DNA of 20,785 nucleotides. Origin: Gammaproteobacteria bacterium (GTDB lineage Bacteria > Pseudomonadota > Gammaproteobacteria > Pseudomonadales > Azotimanducaceae). A program made the position numbers and the translations under genes. The notes beneath the pieces were generated by a model, which was given only the letters and a program-made list of their open reading frames with translations, was not told the DNA's origin and searched no databases. Below are positions 1-6,690 of the stretch, piece after piece. How positions within the stretch are numbered: the first letter of the stretch is position 1; every line of letters starts with the position of its first letter. Where the stretch lies: the NCBI GenBank assembly GCA_003228415.1, contig QIDL01000052.1, positions 1 through 20,785 of the forward strand, in the 5' to 3' direction.

Positions 1-18
1 CCTAAATATTTCCTATCC
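1..18 (+). mobile_element. Possible third copy of the IS91-like 3' terminal sequence, cut by the window edge
   Basis: The first 18 bases end in ATATTTCCTATCC, the same 13 bases that end the longer copy at 1181-1297 and differ by one base from the end of the copy at 3379-3490. Sequence after this point differs in all three places, so the element end seems to lie here. Only this fragment is visible and a 13-base match could be chance, but its place directly before another cargo gene fits the pattern of the other two copies. Confidence 0.42.
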
Positions 19-24
19 TTAGAA

Positions 25-1152
25 ATGTTTATGAGCCGTTGTTTAAAAAAAATGGTTATTCCCGTGATAGCGCTACTTGCGGCTTACAGTAGTAGATTCG
101 ACCGTGTTTTATTCAGTCTTGTGCCCCACCCTCAAGAGCCCGGGGAAAGACCCTATAACGTCAACCAAGTAGAGTTTACTAATTCACGTGATGGCACCAG
201 GCTGTCGGGAGAGCTTGCTTACCCGGCAACTGGTGAGTATTTCCCCGCGTTTGTATTAGTTTCCGGGCATTCAGGCGGTGAACCTCCGTATGGTCGAGAT
301 TGCGACATTACAGGGCACAAATATTTTCTGGTAATTTCTCATTTGTTGGTTACGTGCGGCTATGCGGTATTGCGTTATGACAACCGTGGAGTTGGAGAAA
401 GCTCGGGCGAATACGACAACGCATCGGACAACGAGTTCGCCTCTGATGCCGCAGCTGCTCTGGAGTGGCTGCGTGAGGATTCGGGAATACAAATCGCATC
501 ATCAGGTTTTTTGGGGCATTCTCAAGGGGGTCAAAAATCTCTGATGGCGGCTGATCTGGAACTCCCCGATTACATTGTAAGCCTCGCCGGAATGTGCAAT
601 GAAACGGTTGCCGAGGGGATACTTCGTCAAAACCGGGAAATCAATGATGCCAACGGCGTAAAGCAATCTATAACCGATCAACAGACAAAAGAATTAACGG
701 ACATTTTTGAAATTCTTCGTCTATCGAAAGATAGAAACCAGGCACGAGCTTCGATGCGAAAATGGGCCACGGATGCAGGTGCTTCAAAAGAAAAGCAAAT
801 TCAAAAACTTGTTGACGGGTACGGCTCTGTCTGGTGGTGGACTGAAGCTCACAGAGACCCGAAACAGCTGATTCAAAACCATGATGGCCCAGTATTGGCA
901 CTATTCGGTTCAAAGGATTTATTAGTCTCAGCATTGGCAAATGAGGCTCCTGTACGAGACCTGCTTCGTCACCCGCAGTCAGAAGTCTACAATTTTGAGG
1001 GTCTAAATCATCTGTTCCAAACAGCCAGGAAAGGAACGGGGCCTTATGAGTATTGGGAAATTGAAACAACCATAGAGGAAAGTGTAATAGAAAAAATTGA
1101 TGTTTGGACAAAATCGATACTCAACAATGCATTGCAGCGAACAAGCCGCTGA
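25..1152 (+). CDS. Alpha/beta hydrolase (S9/BAAT-like esterase or peptidase type), probable integron cassette gene
   Basis: This encodes a 375-residue alpha/beta hydrolase with a serine-histidine-acid triad. The nucleophile elbow GHSQGG is at residues 164-169 (Ser166). The acid is probably Asp298 in GSKDLL and the histidine His329 in GLNHLF. An oxyanion-side motif RYDNRGVGES lies at about 117-126. Residues 9-22 are hydrophobic after a basic start and may be a signal peptide or membrane anchor, so the enzyme may act outside the cytoplasm. ATG at 25 or 31 could be the start; neither has a clear ribosome site, which is common for cassette genes. The gene is visibly AT-richer than the rest of the window, suggesting transfer. 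Its last codons lie inside an attC-like site (1119-1166), and element ends sit on both sides. Substrate unknown. Confidence 0.88.
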   Translation: MFMSRCLKKMVIPVIALLAAYSSRFDRVLFSLVPHPQEPGERPYNVNQVEFTNSRDGTRLSGELAYPATGEYFPAFVLVSGHSGGEPPYGRDCDITGHKYFLVISHLLVTCGYAVLRYDNRGVGESSGEYDNASDNEFASDAAAALEWLREDSGIQIASSGFLGHSQGGQKSLMAADLELPDYIVSLAGMCNETVAEGILRQNREINDANGVKQSITDQQTKELTDIFEILRLSKDRNQARASMRKWATDAGASKEKQIQKLVDGYGSVWWWTEAHRDPKQLIQNHDGPVLALFGSKDLLVSALANEAPVRDLLRHPQSEVYNFEGLNHLFQTARKGTGPYEYWEIETTIEESVIEKIDVWTKSILNNALQRTSR

Positions 1153-1166
1153 ATGCGACGTTAGAC
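1119..1166 (+). repeat. Integron attC-like recombination site
   Basis: The 3' end of the hydrolase gene has attC architecture. R'' is ACTCAAC (1119-1125, fits RYYYAAC). The left stem arm is GCATTGCAGCG (1129-1139), the loop is 7 nt, the right arm is CGCTGAATGC (1147-1156), and R' is GTTAGAC (1160-1166, fits GTTRRRY). The arms pair over 10 bp with one extrahelical base, G1134, in the left arm, as expected for attC sites. Spacers are 3 nt on each side. The hydrolase stop codon (1150-1152) falls in the right arm, so the protein tail is encoded by the site. No integrase gene is visible. Confidence 0.72.
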
Positions 1167-1180
1167 GCCAGGAGCTCATG

Positions 1181-1297
1181 GCTCGCGCTTCCGCTGCATC
1201 GGCGCAAATCATAAGCACAACGCCATCAAACAGCACAGAACACTTCGATTCCAGTACACAGACATCTTCTCGAATACTGACCTGATATTTCCTATCC
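1181..1297 (+). mobile_element. IS91-like element 3' end, isolated remnant (copy A)
   Basis: This 117-base stretch matches 3379-3490 with 12 mismatches over 112 aligned bases and one 5-base insertion (hand count). It keeps the last codons of the transposase (reading LPLHRRKS before a TAA stop at 1212-1214), then 83 bases of conserved downstream sequence, which in IS91-type elements is where the replication origin end (oriIS) lies. It contains short inverted repeats CAGTA/TACTG. It starts about 15 bases after the attC-like site and ends 17 bases before the stop codon of the minus-strand pyruvate-kinase-like gene. No functional transposase is present. Confidence 0.75.
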
Positions 1298-1314
1298 ACA
1301 ACAAGGGTCAACTC

Positions 1315-3150
1315 TTACATCTCAGAAATACTCAGCTTCCGTAGCTTTGGCGTTTTCTTGTATTGGTGTCCTTGCATGCGCCTCAGAATGTTCGCCAGCA
1401 TTTCTATTGCCGCCAGAATGTAGGGACCTTTGTTCAGCATCACACAGTCTGCACGTTGTGACATCGCGGCATCCGTAATCTCCGCCTGCGAAGGCCGGCC
1501 ATTCCTGGTCTCCCGATCGAGTACCGCCGTTGCCCAGATGACCGGTAGTCGTGCCGCTTCGCACATCCAGAGTATCTCTTCCTGTATTTCGGCCAGGCGC
1601 TCCCAGCCTGCTTCCACTGCCAGATCACCCCTGGCGATCATGACAGCCGCCGGATAGTGCCGCATGGTAGCGAGCAGCAATCTCGGCAGGTCATTGAAGC
1701 CTTTGACCGTCTCGATCTTGGCAACAATGCCGGGATGGTTTGCAGGATACTTTTTCAATTCCTCCAGCAAGGCGACGATGTCCGCAGGTTCTCTTACGAA
1801 AGACAAGCACACCGCATCGGCATGACCGGCGATGAATCGCAGGTTGGTTTTGTCTGCTTCCGTTAGTGCACCGCGTTGGATATCACTCTTCGGAAAGTTG
1901 ATTCCTTTGTCGCCACGAAGCCGGCTGCCCGATTTCTTCGCCCGCGTAATCCTTACACGCAGTCGTTCTTGCGAAACAGATTCGACCGTGCCTTCTATCT
2001 TGCCGTCGTTGAAATGAATAGGGTCACCTGGCGAAATAAATCTGAATGCTTCAGGTTGTTTGCAGGCGATGTGCGCTGGCCGGATCACTGTACCCTCAGC
2101 TCCGATGGCCGCGCGTTCTCCAAGTGTACCATCGCGATGCAATATCAGGGTATCGTCTTTCTTGAGCAGGATGGGTTCCTCGATCGACGGCAGTCTGCCA
2201 ACTTTGAGCGAGTCCTTTTCGCCCTGGCCCGGTCGCACCAGCTTTAGTTCAGTACCAGTACCGATGAACGCCGTCTTGTGGCAATTGAGGTGCAACCCGT
2301 TCTCGTCCTTGCGCACGACCACGAGTTTTCGATGCTTGCCGCGCGTATCTACAAAGCGAATTATGTCGCCTGCTTCGGCCTTGTCGATGCACTCCTGCGG
2401 CACCGGAATAACAGCACTTTTCTGGGAAGATAAAGGCGTTCCCTCTGCAACAAAGTGGACGCGCCTCGGGGCGACAACACGGCCAAGTGAATCGTGCCTG
2501 GGTCGAATTCGTACAACACCAGGACCAGGTCGCAAGTTGCCGGTTCGTAGTTTTGTACCGGCGATATCCATGACGATTTGGCAACCACACCCCGTCTCGC
2601 TCTTCGCGCGGCGCACGTTTTCAATCATGCGCAGCCAGCAATCCTCATCATCATGCGCACAGTTAATGCGAGCAATATTCATGCCTGAACTGATCAGGTC
2701 GTATACGAACCTGTACTCGTCGGCGGCTTCTGCAGGCAACGTAACCATGATGCGAACATCGCGGTCGTTCGGCGCGGCACCAAGAATGTCTTCGATGTGC
2801 ATTTTTTGCATTTGATCGCTTAGTTCGAAATTGCGTTGTTCCTCGTCGAGGTCGTAGCTTTGCCCTGTCAATATTCGTCCCAGTACTTTTTGCACGGCGC
2901 CTACAGAGGCCATCACATTTCTTTCTGCCCGACCTAATGATGACAAGCCCATGCGGGCCAGCTGTTCCTGAAGCTCACGAATGTCTATATGGCGAAGGGC
3001 CAGGTAATGAATCAGGTTCCTGGCACTGGAGTAGTAGTCCGGACGGACCAGCTCTAATTCGGCCGCGAACCGGGCCTCCAGCCCTTTCGCTGTGTGAACG
3101 ATATACTCAAGCTGATCCACCAATTTTTCGACATTCGTGCCAACGACCAT
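1315..3150 (-). CDS. Pyruvate-kinase-like protein with N-terminal extension and enlarged lid region
   Basis: A 611-residue protein whose residues 131-590 match the pyruvate kinase barrel, which transfers phosphate between phosphoenolpyruvate and ADP. Visible motifs are ARINCAH (160-166), MDIAGTKLRTG (194-204), KGINFP (415-420), FVREPADI (451-458), AKIET (477-481, catalytic Lys478 and Glu480), ARGDL (506-510), ATAVL (540-544) and RPSQAE (552-557). The first 130 residues are a helical domain absent from classical enzymes. Between LRTG and KGINFP there are about 210 residues, against roughly 100 for a usual B domain. The C-terminal effector domain is missing, and the usual MLSGET reads MLNKGP (571-576). 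ATG at 3150 follows AGGAG with 8-nt spacing. It could be an active kinase or a diverged relative. It is bordered on both sides by IS91-like ends. Confidence 0.88.
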   Translation of the reverse strand: MVVGTNVEKLVDQLEYIVHTAKGLEARFAAELELVRPDYYSSARNLIHYLALRHIDIRELQEQLARMGLSSLGRAERNVMASVGAVQKVLGRILTGQSYDLDEEQRNFELSDQMQKMHIEDILGAAPNDRDVRIMVTLPAEAADEYRFVYDLISSGMNIARINCAHDDEDCWLRMIENVRRAKSETGCGCQIVMDIAGTKLRTGNLRPGPGVVRIRPRHDSLGRVVAPRRVHFVAEGTPLSSQKSAVIPVPQECIDKAEAGDIIRFVDTRGKHRKLVVVRKDENGLHLNCHKTAFIGTGTELKLVRPGQGEKDSLKVGRLPSIEEPILLKKDDTLILHRDGTLGERAAIGAEGTVIRPAHIACKQPEAFRFISPGDPIHFNDGKIEGTVESVSQERLRVRITRAKKSGSRLRGDKGINFPKSDIQRGALTEADKTNLRFIAGHADAVCLSFVREPADIVALLEELKKYPANHPGIVAKIETVKGFNDLPRLLLATMRHYPAAVMIARGDLAVEAGWERLAEIQEEILWMCEAARLPVIWATAVLDRETRNGRPSQAEITDAAMSQRADCVMLNKGPYILAAIEMLANILRRMQGHQYKKTPKLRKLSISEM

Positions 3151-3202
3151 GAACTTGCTCCTGCGTTAGCCATATATAGACCTTTACAGCAGCCGGCGCA
3201 GT

Positions 3203-3412
3203 TATGGAATTCACCTATCCCGGGCAGAGCGACTCAGGCGGGTTTTTCAGATAGACAATGAGCTGTGCCCCAAGTGCGGTGGCAGGTTGCAAGTCATAGG
3301 AGCGATTACTCAGCCAGACGTCATCCAGAAGATCCTGGACCATGTCCATCGCAACAGGCACCATCCAGGCAACCAGCTGCTCGCGAATCCGCTGCATCGG
3401 CTCAAATCATAG
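3203..3412 (+). pseudogene. IS91 family (Y2/HUH) transposase, C-terminal remnant
   Basis: Reading plus-strand codons from 3203 to the TAG at 3410-3412 gives a transposase tail: LSRAERLRRVFQID, then a zinc-knuckle-like CPKCGG, then VIGAITQPDVIQKILDHV, and an end at LHRLKS. The arrangement RVF-x-ID, CPxCGG, then a helix ending IL-x-H is the well known C-terminus of IS91/IS1294-type rolling-circle transposases. No start codon or catalytic HUH/Y2 region lies upstream, because the pyruvate-kinase-like gene begins at 3150, so this is a 5'-truncated fragment of about 69 codons. It runs into the conserved 3' end sequence. A shadow frame on the other strand is not a gene. Confidence 0.8.
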
Positions 3413-3490
3413 GCACAATGCCATCAAACAGAACACTTCGATTCCAGTACTCAGACATTTTCTCGAATACTGCATTAATATTTCCTGTCC
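3379..3490 (+). mobile_element. IS91-like element 3' end (copy B)
   Basis: This covers the last codons of the transposase remnant plus 78 bases after its stop codon. It matches 1181-1297 at about 89% outside a 5-base gap, with the same CAGTA/TACTG inverted repeat and the same terminal ATTTCCTRTCC. It ends 9 bases before the stop codon of the minus-strand radical SAM pseudogene. The conserved part after the stop is where the oriIS end would lie in this family; that function is inferred. Confidence 0.75.
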
Positions 3491-3499
3491 TCAAATTAT

Positions 3500-4043
3500 T
3501 TAGCCGTTTGCCTCCCAGTTGACAAGACCCATCTGCTCCATTTTTGCAGCGGAATGAAACACGACCCAGGCACCACATCGATTGCACTCCACATCGTTGC
3601 CGTGACAGCAAAAGGGCGTGGTGAACTGATTTTCTTCCAGGTAGAGCGAGAGTATGGCTTGAGTTGGTGGACAAACCGCTGTTACGCGGTCCGCGTAGGG
3701 AGGAATCATCAGTTCCAGGTGGCGCTGGTGGTTGCGTACGAAAGCCGGGTACTTTTTCTTCAACGCCATGACGATTCTTACCGCTTCTGCCCTTTCCTCG
3801 TTATCCACCCATCCAGAGTGCCGAATTGATCTTGTGCCGGTCACGAAGTCGGCGAATGGTATCCAGCATCACGTCATCGGCCATTTCATCCTTGATTGAA
3901 ACCGGTGCCTCATTGGGATTGCCTTCTCTAAATACGAAACAGTGTCTGCAGTTCAGGTTGCAGTGATTGGTGATATTCACGACTACCGTACTGTATTGTC
4001 TGGATTCACTGTAGTTTCCGCTGATTTTTGCGTGAATGGCCAT
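3500..4043 (-). pseudogene. Radical SAM protein, broken by internal deletion and frameshift
   Basis: Two minus-strand reading frames carry the two ends of one radical SAM protein. The 5' piece (4043 down to 3801, 80 codons) has the iron-sulfur motif CNLNCRHC, which binds the 4Fe-4S cluster that cleaves S-adenosylmethionine, and stops just after ALWMGG, where such proteins normally continue with GEP. The 3' piece (in the other frame, about 3827 to 3500) reads WVDNEERAEAVRIV and ends with a cysteine-rich tail containing CCHG and CNRCGAW, likely an auxiliary cluster region. The middle of the barrel is missing. The join lies in a GG-rich stretch (about 3812-3825) that could have served as deletion microhomology. 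The ATG at 4043 has a GAGAG upstream. The original substrate is unknown. Confidence 0.72.
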
Positions 4044-4224
4044 GCTTCATTCTCTCTCGAATATCAATCTATGCACCTTATCTGGTATAGATCGAAGGAC
4101 AATAGACATAGGTCAACATGGCTGGCAATAAAGATCAGCACCAGTACCCGAGGGTATAACCACGTTGCCGCCTGGTTGTTGTGGTGTCAGTATCCATTCA
4201 ATTGGCTATATAAAGAGGAAGGAT

Positions 4225-5064
4225 ATGGCGTACGATTATGAACTGCTGACGGTAGCCAGGCGAGGCCGCCTCGCTGTGGTTACCATCTCCAACCCACCGA
4301 TCAATCTGATTACGATGCCGCTGTTTTCTGAACTGATGGCGCTCAGCAGCGAGCTCGAGGCCGACCCGGAACTCACCGTGGTTTTGATGAAGAGTGCGGA
4401 TCCCGATTTTTTTCTCGCCCACTTCGACGTCGAAGCCCTGCTGATGTTTCCTGTCGACGAACCTGCCGAGCGCAGTCCGGAACTCGGCGACTATCACCAG
4501 ATGTGCGAACGTTTTCGGACCATGAACAAGGTCACCATTGCGCAGATCGAAGGGCGCGTGGGGGGTGGTGGCAGCGAGCTGGTGTCGAGTTTTGATATGC
4601 GTTTCGGTGTCCGCGGCCGGACCAGGATCAACCAGATGGAGGTACCCCTCGGCATCCTGCCGGGCGGATCCGGTACCCAGCGACTGCCTCGATTGGTTGG
4701 TCGCGGGCGGGCTTTGGAGATTATTCTGGGCGGCGACGATCTGGATGCCGAGACGGCGGAACGCTGGGGCTATCTCAACCGGATTTTCGAGGCCAGCGAA
4801 ATCGATGGTTTTGTTACCGGGTTGGCAGAGCGGATCGCGTCGTTTCCGGTGCAGGCGGTGAGGCTGGCCAAGCAAGCGGCCGATGGTGCGGAGCAGCCAC
4901 TGCATGAAGGACTGCTGGATGAAGCCTACCTGTTTCAGCGCTTGTTGCGCACCGACGATGCGCAGACCAAAATGCGTCGGTTTCTGGAAAAGGGCGGCCA
5001 GACCCGCGAAGGAGAGCTCGAAGTCGGCAAACTCTGCGCTTCTGTGGCAGCAGAGGGTCCTTAG
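4225..5064 (+). CDS. Enoyl-CoA hydratase/isomerase (crotonase) family protein
   Basis: A 279-residue crotonase-fold protein, probably hydrating or isomerising an acyl-CoA thioester in a degradation pathway. The oxyanion and active-site region VGGGGSELV (112-120) carries Glu118, and NQMEVPLGILPGG (136-148) carries Glu139. These align with the two catalytic glutamates of true enoyl-CoA hydratases, so a hydratase activity is plausible. ATG at 4225 is chosen because AGAGGAAGG lies just upstream; a longer in-frame reading from 4165 lacks this support and adds an unlikely tail. The gene converges on the acyl-CoA ligase gene, the two stop codons overlapping in TTAG. That neighbour suggests a shared CoA-thioester pathway. 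The exact substrate and any isomerase role are unknown. Confidence 0.9.
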   Translation: MAYDYELLTVARRGRLAVVTISNPPINLITMPLFSELMALSSELEADPELTVVLMKSADPDFFLAHFDVEALLMFPVDEPAERSPELGDYHQMCERFRTMNKVTIAQIEGRVGGGGSELVSSFDMRFGVRGRTRINQMEVPLGILPGGSGTQRLPRLVGRGRALEIILGGDDLDAETAERWGYLNRIFEASEIDGFVTGLAERIASFPVQAVRLAKQAADGAEQPLHEGLLDEAYLFQRLLRTDDAQTKMRRFLEKGGQTREGELEVGKLCASVAAEGP

Positions 5065-6617
5065 ACGATCCGCGAATCCGTCTTACCCCAGTAGGCGTCT
5101 TTGATGATCCGCTTGTAGAGTTTACCGGTTGGTAGCCGTGGCAGCTGCTCCATGAAATCGAGGCTTTTCGGGCATTTGTAGTGGGCGATGTGCTCACGAG
5201 CGTATTCTAGCAGCTCGGTCGCCAGCGCGTCGTCCGCAACCAGCCCCTCGGCCGCCTGTATCACCGCCTTGACCTCTTCACCCATCTCCTCATTGGGTAC
5301 GCCGACCACCGCCACGTCGGCCACCTTCGGGTGCAGGATCAGCACATCCTCGATCTCCTGGGGGTAGATGTTCACACCCCCTGAGATGATCATGAAGCTG
5401 GCCCGGTCGGTCAGATAGAGGAACCCGTCATCGTCCAGATAGCCGACATCGCCGAGTGTGCTCCAGTTGTTGTGATCCGGGTGCTGAGCGTCCCTGGTTT
5501 TTTCGGAATCCTTCAAATACTCGAATGGCATCTCGGGTAGCTCGAAGTAGATGAGTCCCGATTTGCCGTTTGGCAGCCCATTGCCGGTGTCATCGCAGAT
5601 GTGAATGGTGCCGATGATTGCCTTGCCGACCGTGCCGGGATGCGCGAGCCACTCTTGTGGTGTGGTATGGGTGAACCCGTTCAGCTCGGTAGCACCGTAA
5701 TACTCGTAGATGATCGGCCCCCACCAGTCGAACATCTGCTGCTTGATACCGGCAGGGCAGGGAGCCGCGGCGTGAATGGCCACCCGATGACTGCTGAGAT
5801 CGAAGCCGCTGCGATCTTCCACGGGCTGCTTCAACATTCTGGTGAACATGGTCGGCACCCACTGACTATGGGTCACATGGTGCTCTTCAATGGCCTTGAG
5901 CGCGCCGATCTCATCGAAGCGCGGCATCATGATCACCGTGCCGCCGAGAGCCTGAGTCGCGGTGCAGAAGCCGATCGGCGCCGAGTGGTAGAGCGGTGCG
6001 GGCGATAGATAGATGCTGTTCTCGTCGAAATCCCAGAGTGCACTTTGCAGGGCACCGACCAGCCCGGAGTCTTCATCAACCTTGTTGCCGGTGAGGGGCC
6101 GCAGTATCCCCTTGGGGCGGCCGGTCGTCCCGGAACTGTAGAGCATGAATTGTCCAGCGGGCTCATCGATCAGTGGGGTGGCTGGATAGTCTGTGATCGC
6201 CTCCGCATAGTTTTCATAGCCTGGTGTCGGGTCTCCTCCCGTCATCAGCCAGCGTGTGCAGCGGGGGGCGAGCGAGGTCAGCTCTTCGGCAACTTCGCCG
6301 AGATAGCTGGAGGTCACGAGCACCCGGGCTTCACAGTTGTCGAGAATGTATGCCGCCTCTTCACCCGTGAGATGGCGGTTGATGGTGGTGATATATAACC
6401 CCGAGCGCAGCGCGGCCCAGACCACCTCGAAAAAGCCCAGATGGTTTTCCATGAAGATGGCGGCATGATCTCCGGCTCTGAGCCCTTCGGCCCACATGAG
6501 CTGGGCGAGCTGGTTCGATCGGTCGTTGAGCTCCGCGTAAGTCAGACGTTCACCCGTCACCGCATGTACGGCAGCCGGTTTGTCCGGAAAGCGCTCGGCC
6601 CAGATGCCTGGATACAC
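5061..6617 (-). CDS. AMP-dependent acyl-CoA ligase/synthetase
   Basis: A 518-residue member of the adenylate-forming (ANL) superfamily. It would activate a carboxylic acid with ATP to an acyl-adenylate and then to a CoA thioester. It has the P-loop YSSGTTGRPKG, the YGATE motif, the hinge region GDVGYLDDDGFLYLTDR followed by SGGVNIYP, and a C-terminal LPTGKLYKR with the catalytic lysine. Length is normal for fatty-acyl or aryl ligases. The start is taken at the GTG of codon VYPGIWAERFPD, since an AGGGGAGG ribosome site sits 7 bases upstream; a further 32 codons of open frame upstream do not look protein-like. It lies 73 bases after the SulP gene on the same strand, so the two may be cotranscribed. 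Substrate unknown. Confidence 0.92.
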   Translation of the reverse strand: MYPGIWAERFPDKPAAVHAVTGERLTYAELNDRSNQLAQLMWAEGLRAGDHAAIFMENHLGFFEVVWAALRSGLYITTINRHLTGEEAAYILDNCEARVLVTSSYLGEVAEELTSLAPRCTRWLMTGGDPTPGYENYAEAITDYPATPLIDEPAGQFMLYSSGTTGRPKGILRPLTGNKVDEDSGLVGALQSALWDFDENSIYLSPAPLYHSAPIGFCTATQALGGTVIMMPRFDEIGALKAIEEHHVTHSQWVPTMFTRMLKQPVEDRSGFDLSSHRVAIHAAAPCPAGIKQQMFDWWGPIIYEYYGATELNGFTHTTPQEWLAHPGTVGKAIIGTIHICDDTGNGLPNGKSGLIYFELPEMPFEYLKDSEKTRDAQHPDHNNWSTLGDVGYLDDDGFLYLTDRASFMIISGGVNIYPQEIEDVLILHPKVADVAVVGVPNEEMGEEVKAVIQAAEGLVADDALATELLEYAREHIAHYKCPKSLDFMEQLPRLPTGKLYKRIIKDAYWGKTDSRIV

Positions 6618-6624
6618 TGAATTG

Positions 6625-6632
6625 CCTCCCCT
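6625..6632 (-). promoter_or_regulatory. Ribosome binding site fixing the GTG start of the acyl-CoA ligase
   Basis: On the minus strand this reads AGGGGAGG, 7 bases before GTG at 6617-6615. It is the strongest Shine-Dalgarno match near this gene. The first codons after it (VYPGIWAERFPDKPA) are where adenylate-forming enzymes usually begin, which supports this start over the ATG 32 codons upstream. Confidence 0.8.
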
Positions 6633-6690
6633 TGAGGTAATCTTCGAGCTTACCGATTGCAGGACGCGGAGAAAAGTGTTGTGGAGGGTC

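Noticed and set aside
2060..2815. Plus-strand frame of 251 codons inside the pyruvate-kinase-like gene
   Set aside because: It is serine- and arginine-rich with no motif, and the opposite strand holds clear kinase motifs over the same bases.
3215..3397. 60-codon minus-strand frame between the pyruvate-kinase-like gene and the radical SAM pseudogene
   Set aside because: The plus strand here encodes the IS91-type transposase tail with CPKCGG, which explains the sequence better.
4198..4905. 235-codon minus-strand frame opposite the crotonase gene
   Set aside because: The crotonase has both catalytic glutamates and a good ribosome site; the mirror frame has neither motif nor ribosome site.
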